Shown piece by piece: positions 35,058-43,197 of a stretch of DNA of 47,197 nucleotides. The stretch covers positions 1 to 47,197 of the forward strand of contig NZ_JACZCS010000013.1 in assembly GCF_014904745.1 (NCBI RefSeq), read 5' to 3'. Positions within the stretch are counted from its first letter, which is position 1; the number at the start of each line of letters is the position of its first letter. The notes under the pieces are model-generated. The model was not told where the DNA came from. It did no database searches and saw only the letters and a list, made by a program, of their open reading frames with translations. The translations under genes and the position numbers were made by a program. This stretch comes from Oricola nitratireducens. Its GTDB lineage: Bacteria; Pseudomonadota; Alphaproteobacteria; Rhizobiales; Rhizobiaceae.

Positions 35058-36107
35058 TCATGCGACCGCGCTTTCCCGTCTCATGCGTTCCGCCATTCCG
35101 AGAAAGGCGTCGAGCGAACGCCGGATCTTTTTTTCACTGATGCCGCGCGTGATGAACACGATCCTGGACGTCCGGTCTTCGTCCGGCCACCGCTCCAGAT
35201 GAAGTGGAGGATGGACCACATGCTGAACGCCGTGAAGGATGACCGGCGTGCTCGATTCGGCCACATTGAGGATGCCCTTGACCCTCAGGATATTCTCCCC
35301 GTGCGCGTGAAGAAGCGCCGTCAGCCAGATACCGAAAGCCGTCCAGTCGATCGGATGCGCGTAGCGCAGGACAAATGAATTCGTCGCGTGGTCGTCGTGA
35401 AGATCGTGTTCATGATGATGCCCGTGCGAGTGCTCGGACCGTTCGAGCGCCTGCGCGCTTTCCAGCCAGCGCCGCACTTCCGCTTCCCGCCGCTTTTCGT
35501 CGCCAATGTCTTCACCAAAGAGAAAATCCGCGTCGAAGCCGGTTCCGCATGAAGTGCCGATCGGCGCAAGCGGATTGAGCCGGTGCAACGTCCCCTTCAA
35601 TTCGGCGATGCATTCGTCATCGACAAGGTCCGCTTTCGTCACGAGGAGACGGTCGGCAATCGATATCTGTTTCTTCGCTTCGGGTTGCGACTCGATCGTG
35701 TGACGGCCATTTTGCGCGTCGACCGTGCATATGACATTGGCGACCCGGTAGTGATTTCGGATGATCGGATCCGCCGCTATCGTTGAAACGATCGGCGCGG
35801 GATCGGCCAGCCCGGTCGTCTCGATCACGACACGGCTGAATTTCGGCATGTCGCCGCGCGCGGCCTTGTCATGCAGATTGCGTATGGTTTCCTTGAGATC
35901 GGACCGGATCGTGCAACAAATACATCCCGATTCGAGAAGTAGAACGCCCTCCTCGACTTCTTCGAGGAGCACATGATCGAGCCCGACTTCGCCGAATTCA
36001 TTTACGATAACCGCCGTATCGGAGAATTCGGCGCTTCTGAGGATTTCGCGAAGAAGGGTTGTTTTACCCGACCCCAGAAAACCCGTGACGACATTGACCG
36101 GAATCAT
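35058..36107 (-). CDS. COG0523 (CobW/YjiA-like) GTPase, probable zinc metallochaperone
   Basis: G3E-family P-loop GTPase (349 residues). Walker A GFLGSGKTT (9-17), NEFGE (36-40), the metal-binding motif GCICC with C62, C64 and C65, the guanine-specificity motif TKAD (157-160), a His-rich stretch HSHGHHHEHDLHDDH (226-240) and the CobW C-terminal domain. Members hand zinc or another metal to client enzymes. There are no cobalamin genes nearby; the neighbours are a metal-dependent hydrolase and a small Cys-containing protein, so the hydrolase is the likely client. The ATG overlaps the stop of the small gene (ATGA). Confidence 0.9.
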   Translation of the reverse strand: MIPVNVVTGFLGSGKTTLLREILRSAEFSDTAVIVNEFGEVGLDHVLLEEVEEGVLLLESGCICCTIRSDLKETIRNLHDKAARGDMPKFSRVVIETTGLADPAPIVSTIAADPIIRNHYRVANVICTVDAQNGRHTIESQPEAKKQISIADRLLVTKADLVDDECIAELKGTLHRLNPLAPIGTSCGTGFDADFLFGEDIGDEKRREAEVRRWLESAQALERSEHSHGHHHEHDLHDDHATNSFVLRYAHPIDWTAFGIWLTALLHAHGENILRVKGILNVAESSTPVILHGVQHVVHPPLHLERWPDEDRTSRIVFITRGISEKKIRRSLDAFLGMAERMRRESAVA

Positions 36108-36427
36108 GGCGCCGACTTCTCGATTTCATCGATCCAGGCGTCATCCAGGGGATCGATGGGCTTGCCACGCAGACGGTCGACAGCTCCCCAGACACTTTGC
36201 AGGTCGCCGACGATCTCCTGCCGGCCGGTAGGCGACCGGACGATGTAACTGGTCGCCTGAAAATCCGTAAGCTTCAGCCGCGCGGCCGCCAGCGCCCTGT
36301 TCACCAGTTCGGACCGGTGCAGCCTCTCCGCGCGAATGGTACGGCGGGTCGCGCCGGTAAACGCCTGCGGATGGGCGGATGTCTCCGTCCAGTGCACCGT
36401 TCCAAGCAGCCCGCACAAACCGCACAT
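36104..36427 (-). CDS. Unrecognised 107-residue protein with N-terminal MCGLCG motif
   Basis: I do not recognise a function. The protein begins MCGLCGLLGTVHWTE, so C2, C5 and perhaps H12 could bind a metal. The middle (about 28-85) is a basic helix-rich region (TRRTIRAERLHRSELVNRAL) followed by a strand-turn-strand segment (QATSYIVRSPTGRQEIVGDL), and the C-terminus is acidic. No signal peptide or membrane segment. ATG at 36427 has GGGAG 7 bases upstream; a TTG two codons earlier is unlikely. It overlaps cobW by 4 bases and follows the deacetylase-fold gene, so it is probably a partner of the metallochaperone or of the hydrolase. Real gene status is supported by coupling and a good ribosome site. 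Confidence 0.8.
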   Translation of the reverse strand: MCGLCGLLGTVHWTETSAHPQAFTGATRRTIRAERLHRSELVNRALAAARLKLTDFQATSYIVRSPTGRQEIVGDLQSVWGAVDRLRGKPIDPLDDAWIDEIEKSAP

Positions 36428-36448
36428 TTTCAAACTCCCAAAGGAGAA

Positions 36449-36473
36449 AGGGCGAACCGGGCCGGTTCGCCCT
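36449..36473 (-). terminator. Hairpin between the imidase-like gene and the MCGLCG gene
   Basis: A perfect 10-pair stem (AGGGCGAACC / GGTTCGCCCT) with a 5-base loop follows the hydrolase stop by 17 bases; on the minus strand it is followed by TTTCTCCTTT. It looks like a partial terminator that lowers expression of the downstream small gene, cobW and amidase. Confidence 0.7.
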
Positions 36474-36490
36474 CACCTCCAGTCAACTGC

Positions 36491-37366
36491 TTACCGGGGG
36501 AAGCGCTTCGCGAAATCATCCGCAATCGCGTCGAAGGTCGTGAATTCGACGCCCGGATGGCTGATGATGTGATTGTAGAGGCGCTCCAGCATCAGCAGGA
36601 CCTGCGGCTTGCCCGACACATCCGGGTGAACCGTCAAGGTGTAAACCGCATAGTCCATTTCGCGGTAGACCCAGTCGAACTGATCGCGCCACATCTCTTC
36701 CAGATGCCGCGGATTCACGAAACCGTGACTGTTCGGCGCGGCCTTCATGAACATCATCGGCGGAAGATCGTCGAGATACCAGGACGCGGGAATTTCGATG
36801 AGATCGGTCTCCTCGCCACGGACGAGCGGCTTCATCCACTCCTCGGCCTTCTTGGAGTAATCGATCTTGGTCCAGGTATCACCGACGCGCACGCGGTAGG
36901 GCGAAAAGTCGTTATGCATCAGCGAGTGGTCGTACTTGATGCCCTTCTTCAGCAACAGTTCGTTCGAAACGGGAGAGAACTCCCACCACGGCGCGACATA
37001 ACCGGTGGGGCGTCGGCCGCACAGGTTCTCGATCAGCTCGATCGACTTGTCCATGACGGACTCTTCCTGTTCCGGCGTCATGGCGATCGGATTTTCGTGG
37101 CTGTAGCCGTGCATGCCGATCTCGTGGCCGGCATCGGCGACCGCCTTCATCTGCTCGGGAAAGGTTTCGATCGAATGGCCCGGAATGAACCACGTCGTCT
37201 TGATGCCCCACCGCTTGAAGAGTTCGAGCAGACGCATCGAACCGACTTCGCCGGAAAAAAGTCCGCGACTGATGTCGCAGGGGCTATCCTCGCCGCCATA
37301 GGATCCGAGCCAGCCGCCCACGGCGTCCACGTCGACGCCAAAGGCGCAATAAATTTTCTTTGTCAT
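36491..37366 (-). CDS. Polysaccharide-deacetylase-fold hydrolase, cyclic imidase/PuuE/PgdA-like
   Basis: NodB-fold metal hydrolase of 291 residues. Metal ligands are D14 ([10 protein letters not shown]), H86 and H90 ([13 protein letters not shown]); as I recall, the same spacing is reported for Helicobacter PgdA. No signal peptide, so it acts in the cytoplasm, which argues against cell-wall deacetylation and for the subgroup that includes zinc-dependent cyclic imide hydrolases and allantoinase-like PuuE. It would open a cyclic imide to a half-amide. ATG at 37366 has GGAGG 8 bases upstream. Its place among an importer, amidase and metallochaperone supports a small N-heterocycle as substrate. 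Confidence 0.85.
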   Translation of the reverse strand: MTKKIYCAFGVDVDAVGGWLGSYGGEDSPCDISRGLFSGEVGSMRLLELFKRWGIKTTWFIPGHSIETFPEQMKAVADAGHEIGMHGYSHENPIAMTPEQEESVMDKSIELIENLCGRRPTGYVAPWWEFSPVSNELLLKKGIKYDHSLMHNDFSPYRVRVGDTWTKIDYSKKAEEWMKPLVRGEETDLIEIPASWYLDDLPPMMFMKAAPNSHGFVNPRHLEEMWRDQFDWVYREMDYAVYTLTVHPDVSGKPQVLLMLERLYNHIISHPGVEFTTFDAIADDFAKRFPR

Positions 37367-37430
37367 CTCAATGACCTCCACTTTCCAATACAGTTGATGA
37401 GTTTTTCCTGAGCGCTTTCACCAAGGCTTC

Positions 37431-38540
37431 TCACATTTCGCCGAGCACGATCGTCGCCCGCTCAGGCTTCCAGCGGAGTTCGACCCTGGACCCGTTTTCG
37501 ATGTTCCTGCCCTCGATGCGCTCGCGATAGGCTTCGATGCGCATGGGCGCCATGCCGGGCAATTCGACGCCGACATAGACGACGTGGCCGACCGGCTCCA
37601 GGGTCATCACGGTTCCCTCGGCTTTTTCAAACGAGGCGTCAGCAGCCTTTTCATGAGCAGGCACGATGTCGATATATTCCGACGGCGCGACAAGCATGGC
37701 CTTCTGCCCGACAGACGCTGCCCCCTGTTTGAAACTCGGCACGCCGGAGAATTTGCCCAGCGGCGTGATGACGGAAGCCCGCCCTTCGGCAACTTCCGCA
37801 AGTTCGCCGGGTATGATGCGGTTGCGTCCGATGAAACGCGCGACGAATGCGGATTGCGGCCGCGTATACAGTTCGAACGGAGCGGACACCTGTTCGACCT
37901 TCCCGGCATTCATCACGACCACGCGGTCGCCCATGGACAAGGCTTCCGACTGCGCATGGGTGACGAAAACGAAGGTGATGTTGAGTTCGCGCTGGAGGAT
38001 TTTGAGCTCTTCCTGGATCGATTTGCGCAGATTCGCGTCCAGCGCGCCAAGCGGTTCGTCGAGGAGAAGAATATCGGGCTCGGTTACCAGCCCGCGCGCC
38101 AGCGACAGGCGCTGCTTCTGGCCGCCCGACAACGCGCTTTCCCTTGCATTGACGACATCGCCCAGTTCCAGCTTCTCGATGATCGCATCGGTCCGCTTCT
38201 TGATCTCCGCCGCACCGAGTTTGCGAACATGGAGGCCGAACTCGATGTTCTGGCGGACTGTCATATGCGGGAAAATCGCGTAGTTCTGGAAAATGGTTGA
38301 CGTCGGCCGGTGTTCGGTCGGAACGTTGGTAAAATTCTTGCCGCGGATAACCAGATCACCGGAAGTGATCGATTCCAGGCCGGCGATCATCCGTAGCGTC
38401 GTGGTCTTGCCGCAACCGGACGGTCCGACGAACGAAATGAACTCCCCGCGCTTGACGCTGAGGTCGAACTCTTCGACGGCCACTGTGCCGCCGGGATAGA
38501 CCTTTCGGAGTTTGACCAGTTCCAGGTCATAATGTGTCAT
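37431..38540 (-). CDS. ABC transporter ATPase, spermidine/putrescine type (canonical copy)
   Basis: PotA-like ATPase (369 residues). Walker A GPSGCGKTT (about 39-47), Q-loop in FQNYAIFPHMTV, signature LSGGQ, Walker B DILLLDEPLGALDANLR, and a normal switch histidine H195 in FVFVTHAQSEA. The C-terminal third is a TOBE-type regulatory domain. AGGGA lies 6 bases upstream of the ATG. It follows the binding-protein gene and, together with the second ATPase at 43197, would energise the same importer. The gap to the next gene is only 64 bases. Confidence 0.92.
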   Translation of the reverse strand: MTHYDLELVKLRKVYPGGTVAVEEFDLSVKRGEFISFVGPSGCGKTTTLRMIAGLESITSGDLVIRGKNFTNVPTEHRPTSTIFQNYAIFPHMTVRQNIEFGLHVRKLGAAEIKKRTDAIIEKLELGDVVNARESALSGGQKQRLSLARGLVTEPDILLLDEPLGALDANLRKSIQEELKILQRELNITFVFVTHAQSEALSMGDRVVVMNAGKVEQVSAPFELYTRPQSAFVARFIGRNRIIPGELAEVAEGRASVITPLGKFSGVPSFKQGAASVGQKAMLVAPSEYIDIVPAHEKAADASFEKAEGTVMTLEPVGHVVYVGVELPGMAPMRIEAYRERIEGRNIENGSRVELRWKPERATIVLGEM

Positions 38541-38568
38541 CGGAGTTCCCTAAAAAATTCGCTCGGAT

Positions 38569-38601
38569 GACGTGCGGACGGACACGAACCGCCCGCACGT
38601 C
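38569..38601 (-). terminator. Hairpin after the binding-protein gene
   Basis: A 13-pair stem with a single mismatch (GACGTGCGGGCGG against CCGTCCGCACGTC on the minus strand) and a 7-base loop follows the binding-protein stop. A TTTTTT run occurs 11 bases after it. This is a plausible attenuator that keeps binding protein in excess over the ATPase encoded downstream. Confidence 0.6.
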
Positions 38602-38639
38602 GAGAATTGGGAGGACGGATGCCCTCGCCCGTTCAGAGG

Positions 38640-39851
38640 TTAGGCGCTGAGGAACTCGTCCCAGCGCATGATCAGGTGGTCGTACTCGTCCGGCCACTGG
38701 TGCCAGTAGGCAACATGGCTCGCGCGCTCTTCGAGCGAACCGCCGTCACGAAGATCACCCGGCTTGATGCCGCGCTCTTCCGGGCCTTCCCAGGGCTTGC
38801 CTTCGTACCAGAAGCCGTATTTCTCCGGTGCCATGACATCCTTGATGGTCGTCGTCGGCGAATAGTACCCCTGCTCGGAAACGGTGATGCCGGGAGCGCC
38901 GGACAGCCAGTAGTCGGCATAAGCCTTGACGGCTTCGGCGTTCGGGCTGTTGGCAATCAGCGAGATGCCGATCGCCCAGGCGCGGTAGCCTTCCTTGGGA
39001 ACGGCGTACGAGCACTGGATGCCCTGTGCCTTCACGGCCATCACCGCCGGCTGCCATGCGTCGGCGAGGATCATCTCGCCCGAAGCGAGCAGGTTGACGA
39101 GTTCGCCGAAGTCGCCCCAAAGCGCACGGAACTGGCCGCCCTTCTTCTTGGAAATCAGGAACTTCGAAGCCTCGTCGATCTCTTCCTTGTTGGGGTTGCC
39201 GGGGTTCTTCACGTCAAGCAGACCGAGCGAGTTCATCGCGAGGATGGCTTGGCCGAATGCGATCAGCGGATCGACATTGAGACCTGTCTTGCCCTTGAAC
39301 TTGTCGTCGAAAAGCGCCGTCCAGGTATTGGCTTCTTCTGCGCTGACGAGGTCCGGACGATAGCCGATCGAGTCGAAGTTGTAGACGGTCGGAACCATCC
39401 ACAGCTGGGTCTGGTCGGCGTCGGCCCAGATCTGGCCGGAAATTTGCGCACGTGCTTCCATGCGCGGGTCCGTGTCGACGAATGTCGACCGGATGCTATT
39501 CCAGTTGGAAAGATCAGCAGTCGGGATCGGCTTGATGGTGTTGGTGGCGGTCATCGCCGGCAGGCGTTCGCCGATGATCTCCCAGCAGTCATAGGCATCC
39601 GAACCCGAAAGCAGCTCCGTCTGGGTGTTCGGGAAGATGTCGGCCTTGCCCGACACGGAACCGACGCCCGACTTGGCCTTGAAGTCGTTCAGAATACGCT
39701 CCTGAACGGTGACGGACAGGCCGACCGTGCGCAGCTGTTCGCCGCTGAGGTCTGCGGCCAGAAGCTGGCTCGGGCGCATTAAAGCAGAAGCACCGGCAAG
39801 CGCACCGGCACCTGCAACGAAGCCCCTTCGGGTAATGGGCGTTTTCATCAT
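38640..39851 (-). CDS. ABC transporter substrate-binding protein with Tat-type signal (PotD-like)
   Basis: Extracytoplasmic binding protein (403 residues) of the spermidine/putrescine class. The N-terminus has a twin-arginine motif (PITRRGFVAG) and a hydrophobic run ending near residue 33, so folded export by Tat is likely. Mature-part features include MVPTVYNFDSIGYRPDLVSA, GEMILADAWQPAVMAVKAQG and AWAIGISLIANSPNAEAVKA. AGGGA is 7 bases before the ATG. It is the only exported binding protein for the two permeases upstream. The ligand is unknown; polyamine-type proteins often bind small cationic or amide compounds. Confidence 0.92.
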   Translation of the reverse strand: MMKTPITRRGFVAGAGALAGASALMRPSQLLAADLSGEQLRTVGLSVTVQERILNDFKAKSGVGSVSGKADIFPNTQTELLSGSDAYDCWEIIGERLPAMTATNTIKPIPTADLSNWNSIRSTFVDTDPRMEARAQISGQIWADADQTQLWMVPTVYNFDSIGYRPDLVSAEEANTWTALFDDKFKGKTGLNVDPLIAFGQAILAMNSLGLLDVKNPGNPNKEEIDEASKFLISKKKGGQFRALWGDFGELVNLLASGEMILADAWQPAVMAVKAQGIQCSYAVPKEGYRAWAIGISLIANSPNAEAVKAYADYWLSGAPGITVSEQGYYSPTTTIKDVMAPEKYGFWYEGKPWEGPEERGIKPGDLRDGGSLEERASHVAYWHQWPDEYDHLIMRWDEFLSA

Positions 39852-39901
39852 GGTGATATCCCTGTTGTTCGAGTTGCTTTGTTTCCTGTATCCGCCTGCC
39901 G

Positions 39902-40654
39902 CTAGTAGCGGCCGACCAACAATCCCCCATCCACCGTCACAACTTGTCCGGTCATGTACCGGGCCTGCTCCGAGGCGAGGAATTTGATCACGTCGGCGAT
40001 ATCTTCCGGCTCGCCAACGCGTCCCATCGGGATGAACTCTGCCGCTTTCTCGAGCCCTTCCGGCCCGAGAGAATGCTTCTCGGACAGGGCCTGTGCGGTG
40101 CGGATGTAGCCAGGTGCGACACCGTTGACGCGAATGCCGCTACGCGCGAGTTCCACGGCCAGTCCACGCACAAGACCGACCACACCGGATTTCGCTGCCG
40201 AATAATGGACGTGCTCGTCCCATCCGTAGGCAACGCCCATGATGGACGACAGGCAGACGACCGACCCTTTTCCCGCCGCCTTCATCGCCGGAGCCGCGGC
40301 GCGTACCAGCCGCATCATGCCCTTGAGATCGATATCGAACGTCTGGTCCCACTTCTCGTCACTCATTTCCCCGAGTGGCACCTTGTGAGCGATACCGGCG
40401 TTGCAGACGATGCAGTCGATTGCGCCGTGTTTCTTCTCGACATCGGCAACCAGTGCGTCGGTCATTTCGGTGGAGGTCACGTCGAGGAGATGGAACTCGG
40501 CCGCGCCGCCAGATTGCGTAATCGCATCGGCCACGGCGTTGCCCTCTTTCTCGAGGACGTCGGTGACGAAGACACGATCGCCGTTGTCGGCGAATGCCTT
40601 GGCCGTCGCCCGCCCAATCCCGATTCCGGCTCCGGTTATCAAGACGTTTCTCAT
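39902..40654 (-). CDS. Short-chain dehydrogenase/reductase (SDR), copy B
   Basis: Classical SDR oxidoreductase (250 residues). Cofactor motif TGAGIGIGRA (7-16), NAG motif in CNAGIAHK, catalytic Ser in CLSSIMGVA, Tyr-x-x-x-Lys in HYSAAKSG, and APGYIRT. The Asp after beta-2 (FVTDVLEKEG) suggests NAD rather than NADP. Substrate unknown. The ribosome site AGGAG lies inside the stop region of the preceding SDR gene (11-base gap). Similar in plan, but not closely, to the neighbour at 40666. Confidence 0.9.
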   Translation of the reverse strand: MRNVLITGAGIGIGRATAKAFADNGDRVFVTDVLEKEGNAVADAITQSGGAAEFHLLDVTSTEMTDALVADVEKKHGAIDCIVCNAGIAHKVPLGEMSDEKWDQTFDIDLKGMMRLVRAAAPAMKAAGKGSVVCLSSIMGVAYGWDEHVHYSAAKSGVVGLVRGLAVELARSGIRVNGVAPGYIRTAQALSEKHSLGPEGLEKAAEFIPMGRVGEPEDIADVIKFLASEQARYMTGQVVTVDGGLLVGRY

Positions 40655-40665
40655 TCAGACGGCTC

Positions 40666-41412
40666 CTAAAGCATCACATCGCCCGAATTGGGCCCAAGGG
40701 TTTGCCCCACGTAGACGGCAGCGTCTTCGGAGGCGAGAAAAGCGACGGTGGCGGCGACATCCTCCGGCTCGCCGAAACGCCCCAACGGCAGTTCGGCAGC
40801 TTTCCTGTTGCGCCAGTCCTCCGACAGAGATTTCACGAGTTCGGTATTGATCGGCCCCGGAGCGACCGCGTTCACGCGGACGCCCGATGCACTGACTTCG
40901 CGCGCCATGGCCTTGGTCATGCCGATGATGCCGGCCTTGGCGGCGCTGTAATGCGTCAGCTCCACGCCGCCGATCTGACCGAGCTGGGATGCTATGTTGA
41001 CGATGACGCCGTTGCCGTTTTTCAGCATTGGTCCGATCGCCCGCCGGCAACCGAGAAAACAGCCGCGCAAGTGAATGGCGATCATCCGGTCGAAATCCTC
41101 GACCGCCATATCGGCAAGGCGGACCTGCTGAACGATGCCGGCATTGTTGACGGCGAGCGAACAGGTGCCCCAGCTTTCCTCGCAAGCCGAAAAGGCCCTG
41201 TCGATATCGCTTGCGATCGAAACATCCCCGGAAACCGCGAGTGCCGTCCCTCCGGCTGCGCCGATCATGTCGGAAGTTTCGCGCGCGGCCGCTTCGTTGA
41301 TGTCCTGCACCACGACCTTCGCGCCCTCGGCGGCGAGCCGCAACGCGATCGCTCTTCCGATACCGGCACCGGCACCGGTCACAACGGCATTGTGGTGCGA
41401 CAGGCGGCTCAT
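40666..41412 (-). CDS. Short-chain dehydrogenase/reductase (SDR), copy A
   Basis: Classical SDR (248 residues): TGAGAGIGRAIALRLAAEGA, VVQDINEAAA (acidic residue after beta-2, NAD preference), NNAGIVQQ, catalytic Ser in NIASQLGQIGG, YSAAKAG, and APGPINTEL. The ATG overlaps the upstream permease stop as ATGA, so it is an integral operon member rather than an insertion. It probably oxidises a hydroxyl intermediate of the imported substrate; a second SDR follows. Confidence 0.9.
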   Translation of the reverse strand: MSRLSHHNAVVTGAGAGIGRAIALRLAAEGAKVVVQDINEAAARETSDMIGAAGGTALAVSGDVSIASDIDRAFSACEESWGTCSLAVNNAGIVQQVRLADMAVEDFDRMIAIHLRGCFLGCRRAIGPMLKNGNGVIVNIASQLGQIGGVELTHYSAAKAGIIGMTKAMAREVSASGVRVNAVAPGPINTELVKSLSEDWRNRKAAELPLGRFGEPEDVAATVAFLASEDAAVYVGQTLGPNSGDVML

Positions 41413-42266
41413 TCGATCTCCTCCTGGAGACCGCTGATACGAACCTTGGCGCGCCGGACCGAAGCCATCATCAGCAGGCCGTAGACCGTCAGAAGCGCGA
41501 AGGAAAAGACCGTCGTGAGCACGCCGAAAGCGAACAGGTTCGGATGGATCTCGACCGCGAAGGTGCCGTAGATGGCAATCGGCATCGTCACCTCGGAACC
41601 ACCCGTAAACAGCGTACGCGGGAATTCGTCGTAGCTCAGCGTGAAGGCAAACAGCATGGCCGAGAGCACGCCGGGGAAGATGATCGGGAAGGTGATCTTC
41701 CGGAATGTCCTTCCGGGCGGCACGCCGAGCGCCCAGGCCGCTTCTTCAACCGAACCGTCGAACCGATTGAAGATCGCCAGCATCACGAGGAATGCGAACG
41801 GATAGGTGTAAACGACATGCAGGACGAAAGCGGTGCCCCACCAGGTCCTTGGAATGCCGAACTGGTCGGCAACCAGCGCCATTCCCAGGCCGAGCAGAAC
41901 GCCCGGAACCATCATTCCGAGAACGACGAGATAGAAAACGAAACCCGATCCCTTGAAATGCCGCCGGAATGCCTGCGCGGTCAGGGTTCCAAGAACAGTC
42001 GAGACAATCATGGTGGCGACGGCCAGCGTAATCGAGCGGGCCAGAGCCTCTCCGATCGGCAGCGGCGCCACGCGTGACGGAGGCGCGAACCCCAATACGT
42101 GCTGATACCAATAGGTTGACCACTCGATGATCGGGAATTGCGGACCGCCTTCGGGACCCTGCTGGAAGCTCAGAATCCCCATCACCACGAACGGTGCGTA
42201 GAGGAACGCTATGAAAAGAGCCGTGTAGGTGCCGAGGCCGATTTTGAGGAATTTTGCGTCTTGCAT
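41409..42266 (-). CDS. ABC transporter permease, PotC-like
   Basis: Inner-membrane permease (285 residues, about six helices) of the spermidine/putrescine type. It has an N-terminal helix (ALFIAFLYAPFVVMGILSF) and the EAA loop VEEAAWALGVPPGRTFRKIT with FPIIFPGVLSAMLFAFTLSYDEF, typical of PotC. It pairs with the permease at 42283 to form the channel. The ribosome site is weak, and a 16-base gap separates it from the upstream permease, suggesting coupling. Confidence 0.93.
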   Translation of the reverse strand: MQDAKFLKIGLGTYTALFIAFLYAPFVVMGILSFQQGPEGGPQFPIIEWSTYWYQHVLGFAPPSRVAPLPIGEALARSITLAVATMIVSTVLGTLTAQAFRRHFKGSGFVFYLVVLGMMVPGVLLGLGMALVADQFGIPRTWWGTAFVLHVVYTYPFAFLVMLAIFNRFDGSVEEAAWALGVPPGRTFRKITFPIIFPGVLSAMLFAFTLSYDEFPRTLFTGGSEVTMPIAIYGTFAVEIHPNLFAFGVLTTVFSFALLTVYGLLMMASVRRAKVRISGLQEEIE

Positions 42267-42282
42267 CAGTTTCGTGCCCCGC

Positions 42283-43197
42283 TCACAGCTCGCGTCTCAG
42301 ATTGACCACCCGAAGGAGGCCGATGATCACCGCTGCCATCACGAGCGTGAGCACGACCCCGATGACGGCGGCAAATGCCCATTTGAGCGATCCGACCTGG
42401 GTCACGATGATATTTCCGAGCAGGTTGACCTTCCGCCCGGACAGGGCGGACGCGGTGGCAAATTCGCCAAGCACCATGACGGATACGAAAATCGCGCCGA
42501 CGACCACGCCGGGCAGGCTCAAGGGAAAGATGATCTTGCGGAATATCCGCCAGGACGATGCGCCGAGGTCGCGGGCGGCCTCGATCAGGCTCTCGTCGAT
42601 GCGCGCCAGCATGAAGGCAATCGGCCCCACCATGAAGACGACGTAGATCTGGACCATGCCGATGATGACGGAAAGCTCGGTGAAAAGAAGAACATCGATC
42701 GGTTGGGTAATGATGCCGATCTTCATCAGGACGATGTTGATCGCCCCCTCCTTGCCGAGCATTGGGCGCCAGGCGAGCACGCGAATGAGGAAGGATGTCC
42801 AAAACGGGATCACGCAGGCGACAAGCAGAATGGTCTGCACGGTCTTGTTGCGGACGTACTGGCCGATAAAGAGCGCGGCCGGGTAGCCGATCGCGAATGT
42901 CAGGACGAGAACGGTCAGCCAGATGCGCAGCGTGCGAAGCAGAGCGCCGAAATATGTATCCGAGCTGAAGAACGTCACCCACGACTTCACGGTCAAGTCA
43001 GGCTTGATCGCGAAAGTGGTCTGCGTCCAGAAGCTGACGTAGAGCATCATGATCAAGGGCACGACCAGGAAGAGGATCATCCAGATGACGCCCGGCGCCA
43101 ACAGGAAATAGTGCCCGTACCGGTTGAACAGCCCCTGCTTTTTCGCAGTTGTTTTGTCCTGCACGATTGTCCCCGTCATGTTGGTATCGATACTCAT
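42283..43197 (-). CDS. ABC transporter permease, PotB-like
   Basis: Inner-membrane permease (304 residues). After a short cytoplasmic N-terminus comes a first helix (FLLAPGVIWMILFLVVPLIM), then the core with CVIPFWTSFLIRVLAWRPML and EAA loop LIEAARDLGASSWRIFRKII followed by FPLSLPGVVVGAIFV, as in PotB. The ATG overlaps the ATPase stop by one base (TGATG), with GGGGAG upstream. The frame extends further upstream inside the ATPase gene but is not homologous there. Confidence 0.93.
   Translation of the reverse strand: MSIDTNMTGTIVQDKTTAKKQGLFNRYGHYFLLAPGVIWMILFLVVPLIMMLYVSFWTQTTFAIKPDLTVKSWVTFFSSDTYFGALLRTLRIWLTVLVLTFAIGYPAALFIGQYVRNKTVQTILLVACVIPFWTSFLIRVLAWRPMLGKEGAINIVLMKIGIITQPIDVLLFTELSVIIGMVQIYVVFMVGPIAFMLARIDESLIEAARDLGASSWRIFRKIIFPLSLPGVVVGAIFVSVMVLGEFATASALSGRKVNLLGNIIVTQVGSLKWAFAAVIGVVLTLVMAAVIIGLLRVVNLRREL

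Noticed and set aside
36491-37366. Annotation as a cell-wall or chitin deacetylase
   Set aside because: No signal peptide or membrane anchor and no cell-wall genes nearby; the catabolic context fits cyclic imidase or allantoinase-like members better.
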